DNA of 64,000 bases from Gemmatimonadetes bacterium 13_1_40CM_69_22. Lineage in GTDB: Bacteria > Gemmatimonadota > Gemmatimonadetes > Gemmatimonadales > GWC2-71-9. This document shows, one piece after another, positions 20,943-29,430 of this stretch (the first letter of the stretch is position 1; each line of letters opens with the position of its first letter). The stretch covers positions 10,040-74,039 of the forward strand of contig MNEL01000031.1 of the NCBI GenBank assembly GCA_001917665.1. Direction: 5' to 3'. The notes below the pieces were generated by a model, which was not told where the DNA came from, did not search any database, and worked only from the letters and a program-made list of their open reading frames with translations. Both the position numbers and the translations under genes were made by a program.

Positions 20943-23042
20943 ATGCGCGTATACAAGACACCGGAGATTCGCAATGTGGCGGTCGTGGGCCACGGCGCGA
21001 GCGGCAAGACCTCGCTGGTCGACGCTCTCGCGTTCGTGGCCGGCACGAGCAAGCGCCACGGGTCCGTCAAAGACGGCACCGCTCTCACCGACTACACTCC
21101 CGACGAAATCGAGCGCAAGTACTCCATCAACCTCGCCATCGGCGTGGCCGAGTGGATGGACACGAAGCTCAACCTCATCGACACCCCGGGCTACCTCGAC
21201 TTCACGGGCGAGGCGCTCGCGGGCGTCTATGCCGCGGACGGCGGCGTGGTGGTCGTTTCGGCGACCGGTGGCGTGGAGGTGGGGACGGAGAAAGTCTGGG
21301 ACTACTGCGAGGACCGGGGCATCCCACGCCTGGTTTTCGTCTCCCTGATGGACAAGGAGCACGCCGACTTCGAAAGGGTCTACCGGCAGATCAAGCAGCG
21401 CCTGACACCGAAGGTGATTCCGGTGGAAATCCCCGTGGGCGAGGGCCCCGACTTCCATGGGATCATCAATCTGTTCTCGAAGAAGTGCCACCTGTACAAG
21501 AAGGGGACGAAGGCGGGCGAGTACGAGGAGGGGGACGTTCCCGCGGAGTACCAGGGGCAGTTCGATCAGTACTCGAAGGAGCTGATCGAGCGCATCGCCG
21601 AGACCGATGACACGCTGCTCGAGCGCTACCTGAGCGGCGAAGAAATCGGGCGTGACGAAGCGATCAGGGCCATGAAGGCGGGGATGGCGCAGGGCGAGCT
21701 CTTCCCGCTGTTCTGCGGGGCGGCGGAGCTCACCTACGGGATGCGAGCCCTCTTGTCCAAGATGGTGGAGCTGTTCCCCGCGCCGCACGAGCGTCCGCCG
21801 GTGGAGGCGCAGAAGTGGGGGAGCGCGGAGCGGCTCATGCTGAAGGCGGAGGACGGCGGGCCGTTCGTCGGACAGGTGTTCAAGACGATGTCCGAGCCGC
21901 ACGTAGGGGATGTGACGTACTTCCGCGTGTATTGCGGCATGGTCCGCAACGGGCAGGATGTGTACAACGCCCCGCGGGCAGCGGTCGAGAAGCTCAACCA
22001 CCTCTGCGTCAGCATCGGGAAGGACCGCTTCGAGATCGCCGAGCTGCACGCCGGAGACATCGGCGTGGTGGCGAAGCTGCGCGACACGCACACCAACGAC
22101 ACGCTCTCCACCCGGGAGGCGCCAATCGTGCTCCACAAGATCCCCTTCCCGGAGCCCATCATCACGGTGGCGATCGAGGTGAAGCAGCGCGGCGAGGAGG
22201 AAAAGCTCTCGAACGGGCTGCACAAGCTGCACGAGGAGGACCCCACCTTCCAGCACGAGTACAACCCCGAGCTGCAGCAGATGCTGATCCGCGGGCTGGG
22301 CGAGCGCCATCTCGAGATCATCGTGGGCCGGTTGGCGAGGAAGTACGGCGTGCACGCCGTCACCACAAAGCCGCGCATCGCCTATCGCGAGACCTTCCGG
22401 GGGAAGGCGGAAGGCCAGGGGAAGCACAAGAAGCAGACCGGCGGTCGCGGTCAGTACGGCGATTGCTGGATCCGGATCGCGCCGCTGCCGCGCGGCTCTG
22501 GATTGCAGTTCATGGACGAGATCGTCGGCGGCGTGATCCCGCGGCAGTATATCCCGGCGGTGGAGCGCGGCATTCAGGAAGCCGCGGCGCGCGGCCCGGT
22601 GGCGGGGTATCCAGTCGTGGACTTCAAAGTGGAGCTGTACGACGGCTCCTACCACGACGTCGATTCGAACGAGATGTCGTTCAAGATGGCCGGCATCCTC
22701 GCCTTCCGGAACGTCAGCCCGAACTGCAAGCCGGTGCTGCTCGAGCCGATCCTGGAGGTGGAGGTGTGGACGCCGGACGAGTATCAGGGCGCCGTGATGG
22801 GCGACCTCTCCTCGAGGCGCGGCCACATCCTCGGCACCGAGAAGGAGGGCCGCCTCACGAAGGTCAAGGCGCTCGTGCCCGAAGCCGAGCTGGACCGGTA
22901 CGCGACCATGCTGCACTCGCTGACGCACGGCCGGGGGACGTACCGGTCAAAGTCTCATGTGTATCAGGAGGTGCCGCCGGAAGTGGCGCACAAGGTGATC
23001 GAGGCGCGGAAGAAGGAGATGGAGCAGGCGAAGGCGTCTTGA
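20943..23042 (+). CDS. elongation factor G-like translational GTPase (EF-G paralog type)
   Basis: VAVVGHGASGKTSLVDAL (G1), NLIDTPGYLDF (G3), domain IV GRGQYGDCWIRIAPLPRGSG, C-terminal EVEVWTPDEYQGAVMGDLSSRRGHILG. Confidence 0.93.
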   Translation: MRVYKTPEIRNVAVVGHGASGKTSLVDALAFVAGTSKRHGSVKDGTALTDYTPDEIERKYSINLAIGVAEWMDTKLNLIDTPGYLDFTGEALAGVYAADGGVVVVSATGGVEVGTEKVWDYCEDRGIPRLVFVSLMDKEHADFERVYRQIKQRLTPKVIPVEIPVGEGPDFHGIINLFSKKCHLYKKGTKAGEYEEGDVPAEYQGQFDQYSKELIERIAETDDTLLERYLSGEEIGRDEAIRAMKAGMAQGELFPLFCGAAELTYGMRALLSKMVELFPAPHERPPVEAQKWGSAERLMLKAEDGGPFVGQVFKTMSEPHVGDVTYFRVYCGMVRNGQDVYNAPRAAVEKLNHLCVSIGKDRFEIAELHAGDIGVVAKLRDTHTNDTLSTREAPIVLHKIPFPEPIITVAIEVKQRGEEEKLSNGLHKLHEEDPTFQHEYNPELQQMLIRGLGERHLEIIVGRLARKYGVHAVTTKPRIAYRETFRGKAEGQGKHKKQTGGRGQYGDCWIRIAPLPRGSGLQFMDEIVGGVIPRQYIPAVERGIQEAAARGPVAGYPVVDFKVELYDGSYHDVDSNEMSFKMAGILAFRNVSPNCKPVLLEPILEVEVWTPDEYQGAVMGDLSSRRGHILGTEKEGRLTKVKALVPEAELDRYATMLHSLTHGRGTYRSKSHVYQEVPPEVAHKVIEARKKEMEQAKAS

Positions 23043-23070
23043 CGCCGGGCACCGAGGAGGGGGAGCACCC

Positions 23071-24060
23071 ATGCGACTGACAGTCCTGTGCACCGTTCTC
23101 GCCGCCGCGGGAGCGGCCTGCGAGCCGGTGGTCAAGAGACCTCCGGTGTCCCAGACGCCGGCGACGCCCGCAGACTCCCCGGCGGCTCCGTCATCCGTCC
23201 CACCCCCTCAAGCCCCCCCGGCCCCCCCACCCGCTGCCAAGGTGGCCACGGTGGCCGGGTTCCTCACGCCGGAATCGGTGCTGCACGACACGACACAGGA
23301 CATCTACTTCGTCTCCAACATCAACGGTAGCCCGACGGCGAAAGACAACAACGGCTTCATCAGCCGGGTGCGCCCGGACGGCGCAGTCGAAAACCTCAAG
23401 TTCATCGAGGGCGGCAAGAGCGGCGTGACCTTGAACGCCCCGAAGGGGCTGGCGCTGTGGGCCGACACGCTGTGGGTCGCCGACATCGACGCGGTGCGCG
23501 CCTTCCACGCGAGGACCGGTGCCACGATCGACAGTGTGAGCCTCGCCAGCCTGGGCGCCGTGTTTCTGAACGACATCGCCGTCGCCCCGACGGGCGCGCT
23601 CTACATCACCGACACCGGCATCCGGTTCGACGATGTCGGCAACGTGCTGCACCCGGGGCCCGACCGGGTCTTCCGCATCGGCCCGGACCGCAAGGTGACC
23701 GTCGCGGTGCGGGGCGATACCCTGGGCCGTCCCAACGGGATCGCGTTGGATCCCGTGGGCAAGCGCTTTGTGATCGTGGAGTTCGGCGGGCGATCACTGC
23801 TCGCGTGGAAGCCCGAGGACAAGGCGCCGAGCGTGATCGCCAAGGGACCCGGCGGCTTCGACGGGGTCGTGATCGCCGGCGGCAAGATCCTCGTCTCGAG
23901 CTGGAATGACTCGACCGTGTCGAGCTACGAGACCGGCCAGGAAGTGAAGCTCATCACGGGGATTCCCGGACCGGCCGACATCGGCTACGACGCCAAGCGG
24001 AACCGCGTGCTGATCCCGGTGTTTCCGGGAAACCGGGTGGAGATTTGGCAGCTGCCGTGA
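23071..24060 (+). CDS. SMP-30/gluconolactonase-like beta-propeller lipoprotein
   Basis: Lipoprotein-like N-terminus AAAGAACEP, Pro-rich linker, propeller with NDIAVAPTGALYITDTGIRF, GRPNGIALDP. Confidence 0.75.
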   Translation: MRLTVLCTVLAAAGAACEPVVKRPPVSQTPATPADSPAAPSSVPPPQAPPAPPPAAKVATVAGFLTPESVLHDTTQDIYFVSNINGSPTAKDNNGFISRVRPDGAVENLKFIEGGKSGVTLNAPKGLALWADTLWVADIDAVRAFHARTGATIDSVSLASLGAVFLNDIAVAPTGALYITDTGIRFDDVGNVLHPGPDRVFRIGPDRKVTVAVRGDTLGRPNGIALDPVGKRFVIVEFGGRSLLAWKPEDKAPSVIAKGPGGFDGVVIAGGKILVSSWNDSTVSSYETGQEVKLITGIPGPADIGYDAKRNRVLIPVFPGNRVEIWQLP

Positions 24061-24061
24061 A

Positions 24062-24183
24062 GCGAATGCGGAATGCGGAATGTGGCATGCGGAATTGAAG
24101 GGGAGGGTTCGATCCGTGGTACTGACCGTCGGCTCGACGCTCGTACGATCAACTCCGCATTCCGCACTCCGCATTCCGCACTC
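24062..24183. repeat. inverted pair of GCGGAATGCGGAGT-family repeats
   Basis: GAATGCGGAATGCGGAATGTGGCATGCGGAATT versus reverse complement of the AACTCCGCATTCCGCACTCCGCATTCCGCACTC arm. Confidence 0.9.
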
Positions 24184-24315
24184 AGGATCTCCCGCGCGAA
24201 TTGTAGCGACCGCGCGACAGATTGACGAGTTGGGGCATCTCCAACGCGGGGGCCGGGTGAGCAACGGCGGCCACGGCCGCCCGTCTCGTGGCGCACGCGT
24301 TTTGCAGGGAGGGAT

Positions 24316-24900
24316 ATGCGCGCGTGTCGTTGGGCGTGCAGCACGAACGCCAGCCCGAGGAGCGTAGCGATCAACCTCAACCCCTTCGCCCGTACCCGGC
24401 CCCCCATCCGCGTCCTGTTGGCGGACGACCACGTCGTCTTCCGAGCCGGGGTGCGCGCGCTTCTGAAACAGCGACCCGATCTTGCCGTGGTCGGCGAGGC
24501 CGGCACGGGGAACGAAGCCGTTGCCAGCGCCGCGGCGACCCGGCCGGACGTCGTCCTGATGGATTTGGCAATGCCCGGAGAGGGCGGTCTCGTGGCCACG
24601 CGCCGGATCGTCGCGCTCGGTATCGGGGCGAAGGTCCTTGTCTTGACGGGGTTGCCGCAGGAAAAGCAATTGCTCGATGCGCTCGAGGCGGGCGCGAGCG
24701 GCTTCGTCGAGAAGGCGGGTCCCGTGGAGGAGTTGACGAGGGCGATTCGAACGGTGACGCGGGGCCGGCTCTTCCTCGGCGTGGACGCGGCCAAGTTCGT
24801 CGTGCTGCAACGCTACTTGCGGGAGCGGCAGCCCGGGGGCGAGCGCACGGTGCGACGCACACAGGAAGGCGGACGAGGGCAGGGCGCGCCCCCTGCGTGA
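24316..24900 (+). CDS. NarL-type receiver protein lacking an output HTH
   Basis: IRVLLADDHVVFRAGVRALLKQRPDLAVVGEAGTGNEAV...VVLMDLAMPGEGG...VLVLTGL...GASGFVEKAGPVEELTRAI, then short Arg/Gly tail. Confidence 0.75.
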   Translation: MRACRWACSTNASPRSVAINLNPFARTRPPIRVLLADDHVVFRAGVRALLKQRPDLAVVGEAGTGNEAVASAAATRPDVVLMDLAMPGEGGLVATRRIVALGIGAKVLVLTGLPQEKQLLDALEAGASGFVEKAGPVEELTRAIRTVTRGRLFLGVDAAKFVVLQRYLRERQPGGERTVRRTQEGGRGQGAPPA

Positions 24901-24914
24901 CGCTGGCTTGAGCT

Positions 24915-25994
24915 CTAGCTCACCAATATCGGTTCTTGCACGGCGGGTTGTTTGTAGACGTACCGCTTCCCGGCATAGTTCCGCAACACTACCTCGTCGT
25001 TCGTGATGGCCTCCACGTACTCAGGAAGGAGGGGGATCTTGCCGCCACCGCCCGGCGCGTCGATGACGAAGTGGGGCACCGCGAGCCCCGACGTCCAGCC
25101 CCGCAGCGCCTTGATGATCTCGAGCCCCTTCTCGACGGTCGTGCGGAAGTGCTCGGCGCCTGCGACCTGGTCGCACATATAGATGTAGTAGGGCCGCACC
25201 CGGGCGGCGAGGAGCCGCTGCATCAGCAGCTTCATGACCTCGGGGTCGTCGTTCACACCCTTCAGGAGCACCGTCTGGCAGCCGAGCGGGATCCCGGCAT
25301 CCGCGAGCAGCCCGAGCCCCCGAACCGCGGCGGGCGTGAGCTCGTCGGGATGGTTGAAGTGCGTGTTGATGTAGAGCGGGTGGTATCGCTTGAGGATCGC
25401 GCACAGCTCCGGCGTGATCCGCTCCGGCAGGTGGCACGGCACGCGGCTCCCGATCCGGATGATTTCGATATGCTCGATGGAGCGGAGCCGCTTGCAGATC
25501 TCGTCGATCCGGCGATCGGAGAGGAGCAGCGGGTCGCCGCCCGACATGATGACGTCGCGGATCTCGGTGTGCTCCGTGAGGTAGCGGAACGCCGACTCGA
25601 GCTCGCGCAGCGGGATCTTCTCGGGGTCGCCCACCTTGCGGCGCCGGGTGCAGAAGCGGCAGTAGGACGCGCACACGGGCGAAACCAGGAACAACGCCCG
25701 GTCCGGGTACCGGTGCGTGATGTTGGGGACGGGGGAGTTCGCGTCCTCGGCGAGCGAATCCACCATCCCGTCGTGCACCTCGAGCTCCTGGAGGTCCGGG
25801 ACGTACTGCCGCCAGATCGGATCACCGGGAGCCGTGATGAGATCGACCATCGCCGGCGAGATGCGGAACTCGAAGTTCCGGGCCGCCTGCCGCAGCCGGT
25901 CGAGGTCCGGGAAGTGGTCGGGCCCGAACCTGGCGATCAACGCTTCCAGCGAAGCGATGCTTTTCTTACGGAGTAGCTCTTGCCAGGACTCCAT
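24915..25994 (-). CDS. KamA-family radical SAM protein (lysine 2,3-aminomutase-like)
   Basis: CASYCRFCTRRRKVG radical SAM cluster, VIMSGGDPLLLSD, HFNHPDELTPAA, GCQTVLLKGVNDD, YYIYMCDQVAGAEHFRTTVEKGLEI, PHFVIDAPGGGGKIPL. Confidence 0.92.
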   Translation of the reverse strand: MESWQELLRKKSIASLEALIARFGPDHFPDLDRLRQAARNFEFRISPAMVDLITAPGDPIWRQYVPDLQELEVHDGMVDSLAEDANSPVPNITHRYPDRALFLVSPVCASYCRFCTRRRKVGDPEKIPLRELESAFRYLTEHTEIRDVIMSGGDPLLLSDRRIDEICKRLRSIEHIEIIRIGSRVPCHLPERITPELCAILKRYHPLYINTHFNHPDELTPAAVRGLGLLADAGIPLGCQTVLLKGVNDDPEVMKLLMQRLLAARVRPYYIYMCDQVAGAEHFRTTVEKGLEIIKALRGWTSGLAVPHFVIDAPGGGGKIPLLPEYVEAITNDEVVLRNYAGKRYVYKQPAVQEPILVS

Positions 25995-26466
25995 GCGTCA
26001 GGTCCTTGAGATAGACCACCAGGTCGTCGCCCGGTGCGTAGTAGCTCCGGAGCCGGGCCGCCTGCTCGTAGCCACGTCGCTCGTAGAAGGCCCGGGTCGC
26101 CGCGTACTCGGCGCGAGACGATGTCTCGACCACGACCAGCCGACAGCCGTCAGCCAGCAGCGCCTGCTCGACCGCGTCGAGCAGCCGCGTGCCAACGCCC
26201 TTCCCTTGCCAGGTCGGATCGACGACGATCCAGTACAGGTCGCACGTCCCTTGGGTTCCGGGCGTGGGACCCCAGCAGGCATACGCCACCAACGCGTCGT
26301 CGCTGTACGCACCGAGGAACCGGTAGTCGTCGTCTCCGGCGAGGCTCTCGTCGAGCAGCTCCACGGCGATCGCGATCTCTTCCGGTCGGAAGAGACCCGT
26401 GGCCCGGGTGAGCCGCTCAAGCGGTGCGCGTTGCGCGCGGCCGACGGGGCGGAGCGAGCAGCTCAC
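25966..26466 (-). CDS. GNAT family N-acetyltransferase
   Basis: LYWIVVDPTWQGKGVGTRLLDAVEQALLADGCRLVVVETSS...TRAFYERRGYEQAARLRSYYAPGDDLVVYLKDL. Confidence 0.88.
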   Translation of the reverse strand: MSCSLRPVGRAQRAPLERLTRATGLFRPEEIAIAVELLDESLAGDDDYRFLGAYSDDALVAYACWGPTPGTQGTCDLYWIVVDPTWQGKGVGTRLLDAVEQALLADGCRLVVVETSSRAEYAATRAFYERRGYEQAARLRSYYAPGDDLVVYLKDLTHGVLARATP

Positions 26467-27436
26467 GGGCCGCCTTGGCGCCCTGCGCTTCGCGGAGCGC
26501 CACCTCCGCGACCCGGCGCACCAGCTCCGCGTAGTCCCAGCCCGCGGCCTTCGCCATCCGCGACAGGCCGGCGTCGTCGTTCAGGTCGGGATTCGGATTC
26601 ACGTCGAGGACCGAGGGGCGTCCCTGCTCGTCCACGCGGAGGTCCACGCGGCCGTACCCCTTGCCTTGCATGACCCGCCACGCCGCCTCCGCCAGCTTCA
26701 CCAGCTTGTCCGCCAGCTTCTGGGGAATGGCCGCCGGGCAAACAGGCACGCTGCCGAGGTCATCGGCCGACCCCACGTCCCACTTGGCGGCGTAGGTGAG
26801 GATCGGCCAGGCGCCCTCCGGCATGCGGGCGAAGTCGATTTCGGAGATCGGGAGCGTGCGGGTGCCGACCAAGCCGACGTTGAACTCCCGGCCGGCGACG
26901 TACTCCTGCACGAGCACTTCGTCGAACTGCTCGGTCATCGCGGCGACGCGCGCCCGCAGGGCTTTGCGGTCGGTGACGACCGAGCCGCGGTCGAGGCCGG
27001 CGCTCGCGTCCTCGGCCGCCGGTTTGACGATGGCCGGGAGGGGGAAGTCGTCGTCGATCTTCCCTTGCGCGATGGTCCAGTGAGGGATCGGGAGCCCGGC
27101 CTGGGCGAGCAAGGCGTTGGCGACCGCCTTGCGCCGGCACGCGGCGATCGTCCAGAGGCTCGCGCCCGTGACCGGGACGCCGGCGAACTCCAGCGAGCCC
27201 ACCACGTGCTCTTCCCATTCGCTCTTGCCGTGCACGCCCTCGCACAGATTGAAGACGAGGTCGGCCCGTCGCGCGACCTGAAACCACCGCATGTCGTGCC
27301 GCACGGGGACCTTGCGGATCTCGTGTCCCAGCGCGCCGAAGATGGCGGCGATCTCGTCCACGGCCTTCATCACGCCGCGGATGTCCTCGGGTGTCCAGTC
27401 CGCGGCTCCGGGGTCGTACAGGATGACGATTCTCAC
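26417..27436 (-). CDS. D-alanine-D-alanine ligase-like ATP-grasp protein (second copy)
   Basis: LVFNLCEGVHGKSEWEEHVVGSLEFAGVPVTGAS, FPLPAIVKPAAEDASAGLDRGSVV, VLVQEYVAGREFNVGLVG, YGRVDLRVDEQGRPSVLDVNPNPDLNDDAGLSRMAKAAG. Confidence 0.88.
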   Translation of the reverse strand: MRIVILYDPGAADWTPEDIRGVMKAVDEIAAIFGALGHEIRKVPVRHDMRWFQVARRADLVFNLCEGVHGKSEWEEHVVGSLEFAGVPVTGASLWTIAACRRKAVANALLAQAGLPIPHWTIAQGKIDDDFPLPAIVKPAAEDASAGLDRGSVVTDRKALRARVAAMTEQFDEVLVQEYVAGREFNVGLVGTRTLPISEIDFARMPEGAWPILTYAAKWDVGSADDLGSVPVCPAAIPQKLADKLVKLAEAAWRVMQGKGYGRVDLRVDEQGRPSVLDVNPNPDLNDDAGLSRMAKAAGWDYAELVRRVAEVALREAQGAKAARELLAPPRRPRATRTA

Positions 27437-28497
27437 GCCGACACCGCTACCGTGACCTCACGGTCGAGCACGACGTCCTGCCCCCCCAGCCGCCGCCATG
27501 CGATGCGCACGACCTCCTGGATCAGCTCGTCGTAGCCGAAGCCGGCGGCCCGTGCGGCCTTGGGGAAGCAGGAGTTCATCGCGGGATCGGGGATGATCCC
27601 GGGCAGGGGATTGAGCTCGAGGATGTTCGGTACACCGAACCGATCGACGCGCACGTCGACGCGGCACCAGTCGCGGCAGCCGAGGGCGTGGTAGGCATCC
27701 AGCGCGGTGCGCTCGATCTCGGCGTAGAGGCCCGCCGACACCAGCGCCGGGCACTCGAAAATCGCGAGCGGTGCTTCGGGACGGTCCCACACCCACTTGG
27801 CCTCGTAACCGTAGACGGGCGGCGCGCCGGGGGGCAGGGCCGAGAAATCGAAGCCGATCACCGGCAGGCAATACGCCGCTGGCCCGTTGCCGAGGATCGC
27901 CACGGTGAACTCGGGGCCGGGGAGGTAGGTCTCGACCAGCACGGGCTCGGCGTAGCGCGCGAGCAGAAACTGCGCCCGCTCGCGCAGCCGCGCGGGCGTG
28001 TCGCACAAGTTGTTGCTGAACACTCCTTTACCAGACCCCTCCGCGACCGGCTTCACGAATACCGGAAACGGCAACCGCAGGCGCTCCAGCTCCTGCGGCG
28101 TTTCGACGCAGGCGAACGGTGCGGTGGGCACGCCGCGGTAGGCGAGGATCTCCTTGGTGCGCGCCTTGTGGAGCGAGAGCCCGAGCGTGAGCGGGTCCGA
28201 GCCGGTGTAGGGAATGTTGAGGTACTCGCAGATCGCCGGCACCAGCGCCTCGCGACTTTGGCCGCGCAGACCCTCGGCCATGTTGAACACCAGATCGGGG
28301 CGGGCCAGGGCGACTTGCTGTGGGAACAATGGATCGGCTTCGAGCCGGATGACGCTGCCGAAGAGACCGAGAGCCTGCTCCACCGCAGCGATCGTGGACG
28401 GGTCGTCCCACTCGGCGAACGCGTCGTCGGTACTGGGAGGCTCTTCGGCGGAGTTCGCGGGGTCCGGTTTTTGGTTGTAAGCGAGACCGATGCGCAT
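27433..28497 (-). CDS. D-alanine-D-alanine ligase-like ATP-grasp protein (first copy)
   Basis: LVFNMAEGLRGQSREALVPAICEYLNIPYTGSDPLTL, FPVFVKPVAEGSGKGVFSNNL, VLVETYLPGPEFTVAILG, WCRVDVRVDRFGVPNILELNPLPGIIPD. Confidence 0.9.
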   Translation of the reverse strand: MRIGLAYNQKPDPANSAEEPPSTDDAFAEWDDPSTIAAVEQALGLFGSVIRLEADPLFPQQVALARPDLVFNMAEGLRGQSREALVPAICEYLNIPYTGSDPLTLGLSLHKARTKEILAYRGVPTAPFACVETPQELERLRLPFPVFVKPVAEGSGKGVFSNNLCDTPARLRERAQFLLARYAEPVLVETYLPGPEFTVAILGNGPAAYCLPVIGFDFSALPPGAPPVYGYEAKWVWDRPEAPLAIFECPALVSAGLYAEIERTALDAYHALGCRDWCRVDVRVDRFGVPNILELNPLPGIIPDPAMNSCFPKAARAAGFGYDELIQEVVRIAWRRLGGQDVVLDREVTVAVSA

Positions 28498-28519
28498 GTG
28501 GTCTCGGGTGACCTCCTAC

Positions 28520-28542
28520 AAAAAGGGCCGCTTGTGCGGTCC
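28520..28542 (-). terminator. terminator-like hairpin (attenuator candidate) upstream of ATP-grasp operon
   Basis: Minus strand GGACCGC-ACAA-GCGGCCC followed by TTTTT, then AGGAGGT and ATG 28497. Confidence 0.5.
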
Positions 28543-28570
28543 GTGAATCGAAGAACGGATTGTCGAGTAG

Positions 28571-28599
28571 AGAATACGAAACGTCGGCGCGATGCGCAA
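28571..28599 (-). promoter_or_regulatory. possible sigma70-type promoter (TTGCGC-17-TATTCT)
   Basis: Minus-strand boxes with 17-bp spacing upstream of the leader hairpin. Confidence 0.3.
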
Positions 28600-28634
28600 T
28601 AGGGAAATGCGGATTTTTTTTGCGACGTCCGACC

Positions 28635-29387
28635 TCAGACCTTGTGATACGCGACGCGCGCGGCCTCCTGTGTGTCGTCCGCGACATAGATCTGGAAATC
28701 GGAAAACAGCGCGGGCGCCTCGCGCTCGAGTGCGCGCAGACACGCGATCGCCATCCGGCGGATCTCGAGCTCCGCGCCCTCGCCGCACCGGAGCTCGAGC
28801 ATCGTGCGCCAGGCGCGCGCGTTGCCGGACACGACGATCTTCACCTCGGTGGCGTTCGGCAGGACGCTGCGCGCGGCCTCGCGCGCCAGTTTCCGCCGGT
28901 GCACCTTGTCGGCGACCCAGCCGTAGCGCTCCATCAGCCCTTCCACGGCGCGCACGTACGCCGCCTGCGCGTCCGCGACCTCCCGCTCCCATTCGGTCTC
29001 GAGCGTCGGGTCGCCGATCATCGCCGGCGGCATCACGAACGCCGCGTGGGATTCGTCGACGTAGCGCTGCGACAGCTGCGAGTAGCCGAACCCCGCCCGG
29101 TGCCGCACCAGCTCGTGCGAGCACGAGCGGGAGATCCCCTCGATCAAGAGGACGTACACCGCGTGCTCGAGCACCGAGCCGTGCCCCTGCTTCTTGATGT
29201 TCTCGAGGTATTCGGCCGTGCTGCGGTTCGCGGGGTTGTGCTGGCTCATGTAGCAGATCCGGCCCGCGAACTCGGCGAGCCGCTCACCCGGCGAAGCGTC
29301 GCCCCGCCACTGCACCTGCAGGTGTTCGGGCTCGATGAACTCGGGACGGGCGATCAGCGTGACGCGCGGAGCGCGGAAGATTTCCAT
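28635..29387 (-). CDS. thyX: flavin-dependent thymidylate synthase
   Basis: RICYMSQHNP, GHGSVLEHAVYVLLIEGISRSCSHELVRHRAGFGYSQLSQRYVDE (ThyX motif). Confidence 0.95.
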   Translation of the reverse strand: MEIFRAPRVTLIARPEFIEPEHLQVQWRGDASPGERLAEFAGRICYMSQHNPANRSTAEYLENIKKQGHGSVLEHAVYVLLIEGISRSCSHELVRHRAGFGYSQLSQRYVDESHAAFVMPPAMIGDPTLETEWEREVADAQAAYVRAVEGLMERYGWVADKVHRRKLAREAARSVLPNATEVKIVVSGNARAWRTMLELRCGEGAELEIRRMAIACLRALEREAPALFSDFQIYVADDTQEAARVAYHKV

Positions 29388-29388
29388 G

Positions 29389-29430
29389 GGGGCTAGGGGC
29401 TAGGGGCTAGGGGCTAGGGGCTAGGGGCTC
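29389..29430. repeat. tandem 7-bp repeat (GGGGCTA)x5 plus GGGGCTC
   Basis: Perfect copies 29389-29423 then one variant copy; between FAD-oxidase stop and thyX start. Confidence 0.97.

Noticed and set aside
20904-22928. 674-aa minus-strand ORF
   Set aside because: Antisense to the EF-G-like gene
24106-24120. GGTTCGATCC resembling a tRNA T-arm
   Set aside because: No acceptor stem, D-arm or anticodon arm can be built around it
24915-25994. KamA-type protein as EpmB (EF-P modification)
   Set aside because: No efp or epmA nearby and the operon partners are ATP-grasp/GNAT; not excluded biochemically but unsupported by context
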